Part shown: one piece after another, positions 1 to 7,089 of the stretch
Numbering within the stretch: the stretch's first letter is position 1
How the letters are laid out: each line of letters begins with the position of its first letter
Assembly: GCA_964577295.1 (NCBI GenBank)
Contig: CAZNYN010000054.1
Coordinates: 1-12,726, forward strand
Reading direction: 5' to 3'
Length of the DNA: 12,726 nt
Source: CAZNYN01 sp964577295
GTDB lineage: Bacteria; Synergistota; Synergistia; Synergistales; Synergistaceae
Notes under the pieces: model-generated
Database searches by the model: none
What the model saw: the letters and a program-made list of their open reading frames with translations, nothing else
What the model was told of the DNA's origin: nothing
Program-made: the position numbers and the translations under genes

Positions 1-2
1 AA

Positions 3-80
3 TGGTCGGGATGAGAGGATTCGAACCTCCGACCACCTGCACCCCATGCAGGTACGCTAGCCAGGCTGCGCTACATCCCG
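3..80 (-). tRNA. tRNA-Pro (anticodon GGG)
   Basis: The reverse complement folds into a complete cloverleaf. The 7-bp acceptor stem begins CGGGATG and pairs with CATCCCG, followed by the discriminator base A and an encoded CCA end at 5-3. The anticodon arm is CCTGC / ATGGGGT / GCAGG, giving anticodon GGG, which reads proline CCC and CCU codons. The T arm has the usual TTCGAAT loop and the D arm holds GG in its loop. It delivers proline to the ribosome. It is transcribed from its own promoter (96-124) and lies downstream of the HU terminator, so it is probably an independent unit. Confidence 0.95.
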
Positions 81-95
81 TAAACAACGAGAGAA

Positions 96-124
96 ATAAT
101 AGCATCAGATCTTCTATATGTCAA
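96..124 (-). promoter_or_regulatory. Promoter of tRNA-Pro
   Basis: On the minus strand a perfect -35 box TTGACA (119-124) and a near-perfect -10 box TATTAT (96-101) are separated by exactly 17 bp. Transcription would start near 89, leaving a leader of only about 8-9 nt before the tRNA 5' end at 80. This fits a strong sigma-70-type stable-RNA promoter. The rest of the 81-301 gap holds only the terminator and AT-rich sequence. Confidence 0.75.
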
Positions 125-234
125 GCCTCTGCAATCTTTTGGGGCGCCGGTCTGCATGCAAGATATCGCTGCGAATTCCGCATTTTTCATCTTACCATCA
201 GTAGTAGTTTTTTTATTGTAAAAAATATATTTAT

Positions 235-269
235 AAAAAATCCCGACATCTAATTTGTCGGGATTTTTT
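235..269 (-). terminator. Rho-independent terminator after the HU gene
   Basis: A perfect 8-bp GC-rich stem (TCCCGACA at 241-248, TGTCGGGA at 256-263) with a 7-nt loop is flanked by A6 on one side and T6 on the other, so the stem can extend to 14 bp. It works as a terminator read from either strand. It lies 33 nt beyond the HU stop codon, so its main job is probably to end the HU transcript and insulate the tRNA gene. Confidence 0.88.
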
Positions 270-301
270 ATAAAAAACATAAAGAAATATTATTAAGAGA
301 C

Positions 302-586
302 TTACTTCGCGTTGACGGTTTCTTTAAGAGCTTTGCCTGCGCGGAAGACAGGAACCTTCTTCTCCGGAATCTCGATAACTTTCTTAGGATCCTGGGGGTT
401 GCGGCCCTGACGGGCTGCTCTTGTCTGGACTTCAAATGTACCGAATCCGACTATCTGTACTTTGTCATCCTTATTAAGTGCTTCGTGGATACCAATGAAT
501 ACCGCGTCAACTACTTCTGCAGCCTTCTTCTTCGTGATACCCTCTACCGACTTTGCTACTGCGTTGACAAGATCTGTTTTTGTCAC
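302..586 (-). CDS. hup: HU-family nucleoid DNA-binding protein
   Basis: This 94-residue protein is a small basic histone-like HU/IHF-family protein. It dimerises and bends DNA with its beta arms, compacting the nucleoid and assisting replication and recombination. The helical N-terminal half is followed by the family signature around residues 46-64 (GFGTFEV, then RAARQGRNPQ) and the C-terminal KVPVFRAGKALKE segment. The length is normal for HU. The start is taken as GTG at 586-584 because AGGAGGTG (595-602) lies 8 nt upstream; a longer frame from GTG at 616 would place that ribosome site inside the coding sequence. The gene has its own promoter (638-666) and terminator, so it is probably monocistronic. 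HU is more likely than IHF because a single unpaired gene is seen, but sequence alone does not exclude a specialised paralog. Confidence 0.94.
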   Translation of the reverse strand: MTKTDLVNAVAKSVEGITKKKAAEVVDAVFIGIHEALNKDDKVQIVGFGTFEVQTRAARQGRNPQDPKKVIEIPEKKVPVFRAGKALKETVNAK

Positions 587-594
587 TGTAATGA

Positions 595-602
595 CACCTC
601 CT
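595..602 (-). promoter_or_regulatory. Ribosome binding site fixing the HU start
   Basis: AGGAGGTG on the minus strand is a near-perfect Shine-Dalgarno sequence 8 nt before GTG at 586-584. It rules out the longer GTG start at 616. A short perfect hairpin (ACTGCT / AGCAGT, 615-628, 2-nt loop) lies just upstream and would sit close to the 5' end of the mRNA if transcription starts near 631. Confidence 0.8.
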
Positions 603-637
603 GAGAAGATTAACACTGCTAAAGCAGTACACTACTG

Positions 638-666
638 TTTTTACAGCCTTTTCACGATATCGTCAA
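638..666 (-). promoter_or_regulatory. Probable HU promoter with overlapping dyad
   Basis: On the minus strand TTGACG (661-666) and TAAAAA (638-643) are separated by 17 bp, a good -35 and a fair -10. The predicted start is near 631, about 45 nt before the HU start codon. The spacer and -35 box contain a perfect 10-bp palindrome ACGATATCGT (654-663) inside an outer repeat AGCCTT (645-650) / AAGGCT (665-670), which could be an operator. Confidence 0.5.
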
Positions 667-690
667 GGCTATTTTTATAAAATAGGTATG

Positions 691-2004
691 TTATTCTTTG
701 TCACGCAGGAAAATCTTTATCGGAACTCCCGAAAAGTCCGCCATTTCTCTGATACAGTTCTCTAAGTGGCGTTTAAACGACTTTGAGCAGAGCTCTGAAT
801 TATTGACAAAGAATATAAATGCAGGGGGCGCGCCATCGGCCTGTGTGCAGTAATAGATTTTCAGATTGTGGCCTTTACCGTCTCCCGGCATACGTTCAAA
901 GATAAGGACTTCTTTTACGAGTCTGTTAAGCTCCGAGGTCGGAATCCTGCGTCTTCTGTTTTCTTCCACTTTGAGTATCATTTCCGGCAGTTTGTGGAGG
1001 CTTCTTCCAGAAACTGCAGATATGAACACTCTCGGAGCATGTTTCGCAAATGGCAGCTCTTCCAGCAGCAGTTTTGTTATTTTGTCGCCGATAAGGTTTT
1101 CTTTCGGGGCGAGGTCCCATTTGTTGACTACTATGATGAGTCCCTTTCCTCTGTCGAGTACCTGACCTATGAGGCGTTTGTCCTGCTCTGTCACAAGGTC
1201 CTGTGCATCCAGAAGGACAAGAGCAACGTGGCATCTGTCTATAGCCTGGTATGTGCGGACGTTTGAGTAATACTCAAGGTCTGTGTTTACTTTGGCTTTT
1301 CTGCGCAGGCCTGCTGTGTCCAAGAAGCGGAAGTTTATGCCGTCGATTTCTATGTATGAGTCAACAACGTCTCTCGTTGTTCCTGCCATGTCGCTGACCA
1401 TGGACCGTTCTTCGCCGGCAATGGCATTAAGAAGGCTGGATTTGCCGACGTTCGGGCGTCCCACAAGTGTTACTCTTATGTCATCGCTTTCCGATTCAAA
1501 ATCGTCTTCTGCGGGCAATTTTGCCGCGACTGCATCCATGACATCATCAAAGCCGGCGTTGTGTTCCGCACTTGTCGCGATAACATCGTCAAAGCCCAGA
1601 GCATAGGCCTCATAAAGTGTCTTTTCCTCCAGCTTTGTGCTGTCTAGCTTGTTCATTGCGACTATTACGGGTTTGCCGCTTTTTCTGAGTTTTAAGGCTA
1701 TTTCTTCGTCCATCGGTGTAACTCCGTCACGCCCGTCAAGTACGAATATTACGACACTGCTCTCTGCCAATGCGAGGTCGACCTGCTTGGCTATAAGGTC
1801 CATGAAGGGATGATCCACAGCGGACATGATTCCGCCTGTGTCGACTATGTAGAATTTTTTGTTCGCCCATTCCGTTTCGCCGTAGAGCCTGTCTCTTGTA
1901 ACTCCTGGCTGGTCATCCACTATTGCGGCTCTCTGTCCCAGTATTCTGTTGAATATCGAGGACTTGCCAACGTTTGGACGTCCGACTATCGCTGCTATCG
2001 CCAT
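691..2004 (-). CDS. der: Ribosome-assembly GTPase Der (EngA)
   Basis: Der is an essential GTPase with two tandem G domains that acts in maturation of the 50S ribosomal subunit. The protein is 437 residues, the normal length. First G domain: P-loop GRPNVGKS at 8-15, GVTRD at 34-38, DTGG at 55-58, NKLD at 118-121. Second G domain: P-loop at 182-189, AGTTRD at 207-212, DTAG at 229-232, NKWD at 294-297. A basic KH-like domain occupies about 350-437 and binds ribosomal RNA. All nucleotide-binding motifs are intact. The ATG at 2004 immediately precedes the expected first strand of G domain 1, although its Shine-Dalgarno sequence is weak. The gene lies 123 nt downstream of priA and has its own promoter overlapping the priA stop, so it can be expressed separately from the priA operon. 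No terminator separates it from HU. Confidence 0.97.
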   Translation of the reverse strand: MAIAAIVGRPNVGKSSIFNRILGQRAAIVDDQPGVTRDRLYGETEWANKKFYIVDTGGIMSAVDHPFMDLIAKQVDLALAESSVVIFVLDGRDGVTPMDEEIALKLRKSGKPVIVAMNKLDSTKLEEKTLYEAYALGFDDVIATSAEHNAGFDDVMDAVAAKLPAEDDFESESDDIRVTLVGRPNVGKSSLLNAIAGEERSMVSDMAGTTRDVVDSYIEIDGINFRFLDTAGLRRKAKVNTDLEYYSNVRTYQAIDRCHVALVLLDAQDLVTEQDKRLIGQVLDRGKGLIIVVNKWDLAPKENLIGDKITKLLLEELPFAKHAPRVFISAVSGRSLHKLPEMILKVEENRRRRIPTSELNRLVKEVLIFERMPGDGKGHNLKIYYCTQADGAPPAFIFFVNNSELCSKSFKRHLENCIREMADFSGVPIKIFLRDKE

Positions 2005-2107
2005 GTTTTTTCCAACTTTCTTTGTTGTTCGTTATGTGTGTTTATTTTCAGTTTTATAGTATTGATATTTTTTTGTTTATTTCACACACTCTATGTTTCT
2101 TCCGTAT

Positions 2108-2135
2108 ATTGTACTTGTAAGAGCGTATCAGTCAA
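2108..2135 (-). promoter_or_regulatory. Promoter of der, overlapping the priA stop
   Basis: On the minus strand TTGACT (2130-2135) and TACAAT (2108-2113) lie 16 bp apart; each differs from consensus at one position. The priA stop codon TGA (2130-2128) falls in the -35 box. Transcription would begin near 2101 and give an AT-rich leader of about 97 nt. No terminator was found between priA and der, so read-through from the upstream operon is also likely. Confidence 0.6.
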
Positions 2136-3933
2136 GAGAGAGTGTTATGAGCGGAAATCCGCGTCTTGTATTTTTTATATGAAAGTATGGGGCTATTACC
2201 TCACTGAGTTTGTCAAATTTTTTTGTTCTTATCCATATTTTGTCGGCAGACTCTTCCGTTTCCCAGTAGTCCATCTCTTCTTCGTCAAGTGTTTTTGCTA
2301 GCTCGCACCCAGTTCCTTCAGGCATTGTCACGCTTATCATGGGTGTGTACGGAGGCAGTTCCATATCCCTGCGTTCTTTGAGCTCTCTTTCCCAAAAATT
2401 CCCCCATCCCAAAGTAAGGCTGTTTTGCCAATTTTTGCACGGCCGCCTGCTCTGAATGACTATTTTCCTGCTGTCGGGATCTATGCCCCGCCACATGGAC
2501 TCCCATATCAACGAAAAGGCTCTCTGTTTTGAATCGTACTCCGTTCCTCTTGCTTCGGAATCCGAGTCTATCCAGCCTACGACAGACGGGGCGATATCAT
2601 CCATCAGAGCCAGAGTCTTTCTTGTGCCGATTATCAGAGCCCCGTTGGGATTTTCGGAGAGCAGTTTTTTGGCCGAATCCATTTTTTCTTCATTGTTTTG
2701 GAAGAGCAGAACAGGCCCCCGTTTTCCATACGCTATTGATGCGGCTTTTTCCGCAAGAGCCTCAAGTCCGGGGCGAACCCCTTCTAAAAACGGGCCTCCG
2801 CAGGAAGGGCATTTTGAGGGGATATCTCTTACGGAGCGGCAGTTGAGGCATGAGAGTCTATTTTTGCGCCCCTCCCATCTCATTACTCCGCCGCACACAT
2901 CGCAGCGCACGGGAGAACCGCAATCTTCACAGAATATTTCTCCCGCATAGCCTTTTCTGTCCAGCAGCCAGAAAGCCCACTTTCCGCTCTCTCTTGATGA
3001 AATTGTCTCTCTTATGAGAGGACGGCTTATCGGCATCGGGTCTTTTACCGCATCGACATCAAAGCTGGATGCATCGTGCATGTCTACAAATATGAGGCGC
3101 TCCGACGTTTTTTCTTTTTTCTCTTCCGATTTACAGCGCAGGAAAGGCTTTGACGAGGGGATGCGCCCTCCGAGTATGAGTTCCGCATCCGCAAAGGCGG
3201 CTCTCGCCGCAAGCAGAGAGCGGTGGTGAAATATCGGGTGTTTCTGCGTCTTCCATGCGCGGCTGCTCTCATCGTCCATTGCTATCACGGAAAGTCCTTT
3301 CAGAGGAACAAATGATGCGGACGGAGAGCCTATTATGTATTTTATGCCGCCCGACGCGGCTTCTTTCCATAGCTCCCACTGCTTTGCGGGAGAGGAGAGA
3401 GGCCATAAGATTCCCCCGTCTCTTTCGGACTTTGGAATTTTATTCCAGAAATTTTTTGCGTTCTGTGCTTCTGGAAAGAGTACCATTACACCTTCGTTTT
3501 TTGTTGATATCAGTTCGAGGTATGATGACGCACGATTTGAATCCCTCGGCTCGTATATGTACCGCACCGTATGCGCTCTCTCTGTTTTGGAAATATCCCC
3601 GCTGGCGACAGGCAATGCCGCACCGTCAAAAAATTTTGACGGCAGGAGCGTCTTGGCCGCCATTCCCGTTCCGAGAAACCAAGTTTTGGCAAACCACTTT
3701 ATCGTCTCTGCCACGTCATAGGGAAGAGGCTGTCTTGCGTCCAGAACTTCAGATATGTTTTTTAATTTCGCACTGTCTATATCATCGGGAGTGTCCTCCG
3801 CAGCAACGATTCCGATACGAAAACCCCTGCCAAGCGGGACTTTTACTCTGACTCCCTCGGGGAGCGGTGTGTCATGCAGGTATAAAAGCTGTGTCCACCA
3901 CGGCCCCGGGACAGAGACTGAAACTTTGGGCAT
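2128..3933 (-). CDS. priA: PriA-family primosomal protein with degenerate helicase motifs
   Basis: PriA recognises stalled replication forks and starts reloading of the replicative helicase. This 601-residue protein is shorter than typical PriA (about 730). The N-terminal 3'-DNA-binding domain (about 1-105) is clear, and the zinc-binding region keeps eight cysteines at 335, 338, 344, 347, 362, 365, 375 and 378. The helicase core can be aligned throughout but its catalytic motifs are changed. The Walker A position (normally GVTGSGKT) reads EPRDSNRA at 128-135, losing the lysine. DEEH reads DDES at 220-223. The GSATPS motif reads GGRIPS at 255-260. The motif VI arginine region (GRAGR) is not recognisable. 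The frame is uninterrupted, so this is a conserved-looking reading frame and not a pseudogene. Inference: fork recognition without ATP-driven unwinding, as proposed for actinobacterial PriA homologues. The ATG overlaps the coaBC stop by one base (TAATG), implying translational coupling. Confidence 0.88.
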   Translation of the reverse strand: MPKVSVSVPGPWWTQLLYLHDTPLPEGVRVKVPLGRGFRIGIVAAEDTPDDIDSAKLKNISEVLDARQPLPYDVAETIKWFAKTWFLGTGMAAKTLLPSKFFDGAALPVASGDISKTERAHTVRYIYEPRDSNRASSYLELISTKNEGVMVLFPEAQNAKNFWNKIPKSERDGGILWPLSSPAKQWELWKEAASGGIKYIIGSPSASFVPLKGLSVIAMDDESSRAWKTQKHPIFHHRSLLAARAAFADAELILGGRIPSSKPFLRCKSEEKKEKTSERLIFVDMHDASSFDVDAVKDPMPISRPLIRETISSRESGKWAFWLLDRKGYAGEIFCEDCGSPVRCDVCGGVMRWEGRKNRLSCLNCRSVRDIPSKCPSCGGPFLEGVRPGLEALAEKAASIAYGKRGPVLLFQNNEEKMDSAKKLLSENPNGALIIGTRKTLALMDDIAPSVVGWIDSDSEARGTEYDSKQRAFSLIWESMWRGIDPDSRKIVIQSRRPCKNWQNSLTLGWGNFWERELKERRDMELPPYTPMISVTMPEGTGCELAKTLDEEEMDYWETEESADKIWIRTKKFDKLSEVIAPYFHIKNTRRGFPLITLSLD

Positions 3934-5150
3934 TACTCGCCTGATTTTTTTCTGAGGACAGTGTCAAGGAGGACGTTGGCGGCTTCGTCTTTTGTGCCTG
4001 AAACTTCTGTCGTTTCTGAACCGCGCACCATTATCGCCAGTGTGTTTGTATCGGTTCCAAATCCCGCATCCTTGGCGAGCACGTTATTTGCCGCTATGAT
4101 GTCGAGGTTTTTGGACTGCATTTTTTTCTGCGCGTTCTCTTTAAGGTTTTGCGTCTCCGCGGCAAAGCCTACGAGAATTTGACCTTCTCTTTTGATTTTG
4201 CCGAGTTCGGCGGCTATGTCGTGATTCTGCACAAGGTTCAGCACCATCGGTTCGCCGTCTTTGCGTTTTATCTTTTGATCGGATATATCCGCGGCTTTGA
4301 AGTCTCCGACTGCAGCCGCTTTTATTATTATATCGGAGCTCGGAGCGTGGTTAATGCACTCTCTGTACATTTCATCCGCGCTCACAACGTTTATTATTTC
4401 TACGCCTACAGGCGGGGTTATGCTGCACGTCCCCGATATAAGAGTGACATCCGCCCCTCTGTACCAGGCCGCTTTCGCTATCGCATATCCCATCCTGCCG
4501 CTGCTGGGGTTGCTTATGTAGCGGACAGGGTCGATATATTCGTGAGTAGGTCCTGCCGTCACTGTGACTTTAAGCCCGGAAAGGTCTTTCAGAGGGCAGA
4601 GAGCCCTGTATATGTGCTCATGTATGACATTATTGGCGGGAAGCCGTCCCTTGCCCTCATAACCGCAGGCCAGCATTCCTCTGTCCGGCTCTACGACGAT
4701 ATGCCCCATCTCTTTGACACTATTGATATTCCTGACTGTGGCAGGATTGGCAAGCATTTTTCCGTTCATAGCGGGAAAGAAGAGTATGGGCTTGTCATAA
4801 GCAAGCATAGCTGCCCCCAAGAGTGTGGAACTGCCGCCCGATGCGCATATCGAGAGCACGTTGGCGGTGCATGGGGCAACAGCAAAGCAGTCGGCCCAAT
4901 CAGTGAGAGTAATGTGGGGGATTTTCCACCCTTCTTCCGCAGAGAGAAAGTCCCTCTCGCGCCAGACTCTTTTTTTTGTCATTGTAGATATGACAAGAGG
5001 GCTGACAAACTCTTCGGCCGATTCCGTCATTATAGTCTCGACCTCACAGCCCGCCTTTACAAGGCCGTGTATGATATCCGGAGCCTTGTATGCGGCTATT
5101 CCTCCGCTTACCGCGAAGAGTACTTTTTTATTTAACTTCCAGAGGTTCAT
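3933..5150 (-). CDS. coaBC: Bifunctional CoaBC (phosphopantothenoylcysteine synthetase/decarboxylase)
   Basis: CoaBC couples 4'-phosphopantothenate to cysteine using CTP and then decarboxylates the product to 4'-phosphopantetheine in coenzyme A synthesis. The protein is 405 residues, a normal length. The N-terminal flavin-dependent decarboxylase (CoaC, about 1-185) has SGGIAAYK at 15-22, the catalytic histidine H79 in PHITLTDWAD, PAMN at 126-129, and the ACGYEGKGRLP flap with C162. The C-terminal synthetase (CoaB, about 190-400) has TAGPTHEYIDPVRYISNPSS from 198, AAAVGDF at 278-284, the KIKR segment around 293-296, and FAAET at 329-333. One difference is GGSSTLL at 105-111, where many homologues have a G-x-ADDLL sequence. 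The ATG at 5150 is the only plausible start; it lies 23 nt inside rpoZ and has a weak ribosome site, so translation is probably coupled to rpoZ. Confidence 0.96.
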   Translation of the reverse strand: MNLWKLNKKVLFAVSGGIAAYKAPDIIHGLVKAGCEVETIMTESAEEFVSPLVISTMTKKRVWRERDFLSAEEGWKIPHITLTDWADCFAVAPCTANVLSICASGGSSTLLGAAMLAYDKPILFFPAMNGKMLANPATVRNINSVKEMGHIVVEPDRGMLACGYEGKGRLPANNVIHEHIYRALCPLKDLSGLKVTVTAGPTHEYIDPVRYISNPSSGRMGYAIAKAAWYRGADVTLISGTCSITPPVGVEIINVVSADEMYRECINHAPSSDIIIKAAAVGDFKAADISDQKIKRKDGEPMVLNLVQNHDIAAELGKIKREGQILVGFAAETQNLKENAQKKMQSKNLDIIAANNVLAKDAGFGTDTNTLAIMVRGSETTEVSGTKDEAANVLLDTVLRKKSGE

Positions 5151-5367
5151 TTGTCTCTTTGACTTTTACGGGGTCTACGACTTTGTATGTGATATTGCCG
5201 TTTGTGACATCATCGACCGCTTTGGTGATGAATTTCTCCTCATAACCCGTGAGAGCGCCCTTTCTCTCGCTGAGCTGACGCGCACGTGCGGCCACTACAA
5301 GCGTGAGTATGTATTTGTTGGGAATGTCTCTTTCTCTGTAAATTTTTTCAAGATCCATGTAGATCAT
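5128..5367 (-). CDS. rpoZ: RNA polymerase omega subunit
   Basis: Omega helps fold and assemble the beta-prime subunit of RNA polymerase and in many bacteria forms part of a ppGpp site. The 79-residue protein has the family core KYILTLVVAARARQLSE (18-34), followed by the usual short helix and a variable tail. The start at 5367 is supported by GGAGG 7 nt upstream; a second ATG three codons in (5358) is possible. The ATG overlaps the gmk stop by one base. The gmk-rpoZ pairing is widespread in bacteria and supports the assignment of this short protein. Confidence 0.93.
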   Translation of the reverse strand: MIYMDLEKIYRERDIPNKYILTLVVAARARQLSERKGALTGYEEKFITKAVDDVTNGNITYKVVDPVKVKETNEPLEVK

Positions 5368-5930
5368 TAAAATTCCTCCCTGTATTTTTGAATAATTTTT
5401 ATTAAATCTTCTACGGCTTTATCAACCGTATTGTTTACTATTGTATGGTCGTACTTCTCTGCGTAAGACATCTCTTTTTCAGCATTCAATATACGCAGAG
5501 ATGCCTCTTCTTCCGTTTCGGAGCCTCTCCCGATCAGCCTGCTCTTTAAGGCTTCCATCGACGGGGGCATTACGAATATCGTTACGGCATCGGGGTTTTT
5601 CTCTTTTACCTGCAAAGCTCCCTGAACATCTATCTCAAGCACGATATCCGTGCCTTTTTCGAGAGCTTTGTCCACGAGGTCTTTTCTCGTGCCGTAGCAG
5701 TGACCGTGAACCTCCGCCCACTCGAGAAAGAGCCCTTCGCTCTTCATTTGCAGAAAAGATTCATCGTCTATAAAAAAGTAGCTCTTGCCCTCTATATCCT
5801 CAGCACGCGGCTTTCTCGTCGTGCATGAGACGGAGAATGTTATGTTGTCCAGCCTCTTTAAGACTTTTCTGAGTATGGTTCCTTTGCCTACGCCCGAAGG
5901 GCCGGAGAATACAAACAGATGCCCCTTCAT
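5367..5930 (-). CDS. gmk: Guanylate kinase
   Basis: Gmk phosphorylates GMP or dGMP to the diphosphate with ATP and is essential for guanine nucleotide supply and recycling. The protein is 187 residues, a normal length. It has a P-loop GPSGVGKGT at 10-18, the GMP-binding segment SCTTRKPR at 35-42, WAEVHGHCYGT at 71-81, EIDVQGA at 99-105, and the lid sequence RGSETEEEASLR at 135-146. The ATG at 5930 follows a good AAGGAAG ribosome site 8 nt upstream. Its start overlaps the remA stop as ATGA, and its stop overlaps rpoZ by one base, so it is translated as part of the operon. Confidence 0.97.
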   Translation of the reverse strand: MKGHLFVFSGPSGVGKGTILRKVLKRLDNITFSVSCTTRKPRAEDIEGKSYFFIDDESFLQMKSEGLFLEWAEVHGHCYGTRKDLVDKALEKGTDIVLEIDVQGALQVKEKNPDAVTIFVMPPSMEALKSRLIGRGSETEEEASLRILNAEKEMSYAEKYDHTIVNNTVDKAVEDLIKIIQKYREEF

Positions 5931-6190
5931 TCTTTATCTTCCTTTGCGTCGTCTCCCTCAAAACGTCCCGTTATGGTCTCGGGCTGTATTGCCGATAGTA
6001 TGACATGTTTGCTGTCGGTTATTATTATAGCGCGGGTCTTTCTTCCCTGAGTGACATCAACGAGAAGTCCCGCCTCGCGTGCTTCCTCTTTCAGCCTCTT
6101 TATAGGAGCGGAAGAGGGGCTTATTATAGCTACTATTCTCTCCGCCACCACCATGTTGCCGAAGCCTACATGCACTAATTTATAATTCAT
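5927..6190 (-). CDS. remA: RemA-family DNA-binding regulator (DUF370)
   Basis: The 87-residue protein closely matches the RemA/YlzA family. In Bacillus subtilis, RemA is an oligomeric DNA-binding activator of biofilm-matrix and osmoprotection genes. Family segments seen are VGFGNMV (8-14), IISPSSAPIKRL (22-33), GRKTRAIIITDS (49-60), and HVILSAIQPETI (62-73). R18 and the basic R50-K51-T-R53 patch, corresponding to DNA-binding positions in the Bacillus protein, are present. It sits between yicC and gmk exactly as in Bacillus. What it controls here is unknown: a matrix-gene role cannot be assumed outside Firmicutes. The acidic C-terminal tail (about 78-87) is variable. GGAG lies about 11 nt before the ATG. 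Confidence 0.93.
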   Translation of the reverse strand: MNYKLVHVGFGNMVVAERIVAIISPSSAPIKRLKEEAREAGLLVDVTQGRKTRAIIITDSKHVILSAIQPETITGRFEGDDAKEDKE

Positions 6191-6197
6191 AATGTGA

Positions 6198-7085
6198 TTA
6201 CTCCAGGTTCTGAATCTGCTCTCTTATTCTCTCAAGAGCGGCTTTTGCGTCAACGGCAAGCCAGCGTATATCTGCGTCCGCGACTTTGGAGTCCAATGTG
6301 TTTACTTCCCTGTTCATTTCCTGAACTATAAAGTCGAGCTTGCGTCCCGCAGATTCGGAGTCATCCCCCGTAGCTCTGAACTTGATTATGTGGCTTTTAA
6401 GCCTTGCAAGCTCTTCCGATACATCCCACTTATCCGTAAGTATGGCTATTTCCTGCAGGAAGCGCCCTTCGTCGAGCCTTTCGCCGAGCCCTTCAAGCGT
6501 ATCCGATATTCTTGTACGCAAAGCCTCAAACGCAGTGTCTCTTGTCGGCAGCCAGCGTGCTTCTATTTCCGTCGTGAGCCTTTCCAGCTCAGTCAGGTGG
6601 GTAAGTATCTCTTCTCTCAAGTGGGAGCCTTCCAAAGCGCGCATATCCTGCCACGATGCGGCGGCTGTATTTATCAGTTTTTCAAACACGGTGTCGAGTT
6701 TTTCGGCATCCTCGCTGTCTTCAAACCTCGGCAGGTCGAGAACACCGGGAAGAGAAACTATTTTTTCAAGCTCAAGTTCCCTTGCCTGCCCCATGGAGCG
6801 TTGAATCTGGAGCAGTTCATCGCAGTATGATGATAGAATTTCTTTGTTTATGCGTCCCATTTTAAAAGTCGGGGCCCAGAGCACCTCCATGCGAAGCTGA
6901 ACTTTGCCTCTGCGGAAAAGTTTCCTGAGCTTCTGGTGAAACCAAGGCTCCCAGCTCGAGAATTCTCTCGGCAGACGCACGAATATTTCCTGGTATCGGT
7001 GATTAACACTGGAGACTTCAAGGCTTAACGTGCCCCACGGAGCCTGAATCTGTGAACGGCTGAATCCTGTCATGCTGACATACAT
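6198..7085 (-). CDS. yicC: YicC/YloC-family endoribonuclease
   Basis: YicC-family proteins are metal-dependent endoribonucleases; E. coli YicC influences small-RNA turnover and B. subtilis YloC cleaves RNA. This 295-residue protein has the N-terminal signature SMTGFSR (4-10) and SVNHRY (26-31). The C-terminal DUF1732 region contains DVSEELARLKSHI (221-233), GRKLDFIVQEMNRE (247-260), NTLDSK (262-267), and ends REQIQNLE. Many homologues have NT-x-GSK at that penultimate motif, so the aspartate is a small deviation. Length is typical. The ATG at 7085 is 4 nt after the hflX stop and is preceded by AGGGTGTG; a second ATG at codon 5 is less likely. It lies in the conserved yicC-remA-gmk-rpoZ order. 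Confidence 0.95.
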   Translation of the reverse strand: MYVSMTGFSRSQIQAPWGTLSLEVSSVNHRYQEIFVRLPREFSSWEPWFHQKLRKLFRRGKVQLRMEVLWAPTFKMGRINKEILSSYCDELLQIQRSMGQARELELEKIVSLPGVLDLPRFEDSEDAEKLDTVFEKLINTAAASWQDMRALEGSHLREEILTHLTELERLTTEIEARWLPTRDTAFEALRTRISDTLEGLGERLDEGRFLQEIAILTDKWDVSEELARLKSHIIKFRATGDDSESAGRKLDFIVQEMNREVNTLDSKVADADIRWLAVDAKAALERIREQIQNLE

Positions 7086-7089
7086 AAAA

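Noticed and set aside
587..616. Longer HU start at GTG 616
   Set aside because: The strong AGGAGGTG ribosome site would fall inside the coding sequence, and the extra ten residues are not part of the HU family N-terminus.
2034..2088. GTGTG / CACAC inverted repeat between priA and der
   Set aside because: The arms are short and about 40 nt apart, with no T-run after them in the direction of transcription, so it is not a convincing terminator.
2128..3933. priA as a pseudogene
   Set aside because: There is no stop or frameshift across 601 codons, structural motifs outside the ATP site are preserved, and the start is coupled to coaBC; motif loss looks like divergence, not decay.
4149..5135. Open frame of 328 codons on the plus strand
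   Set aside because: It lies wholly opposite coaBC, which has all family motifs; the plus-strand translation shows no recognisable domain. The other long plus-strand frames between 400 and 11700 are likewise opposite well-identified genes.
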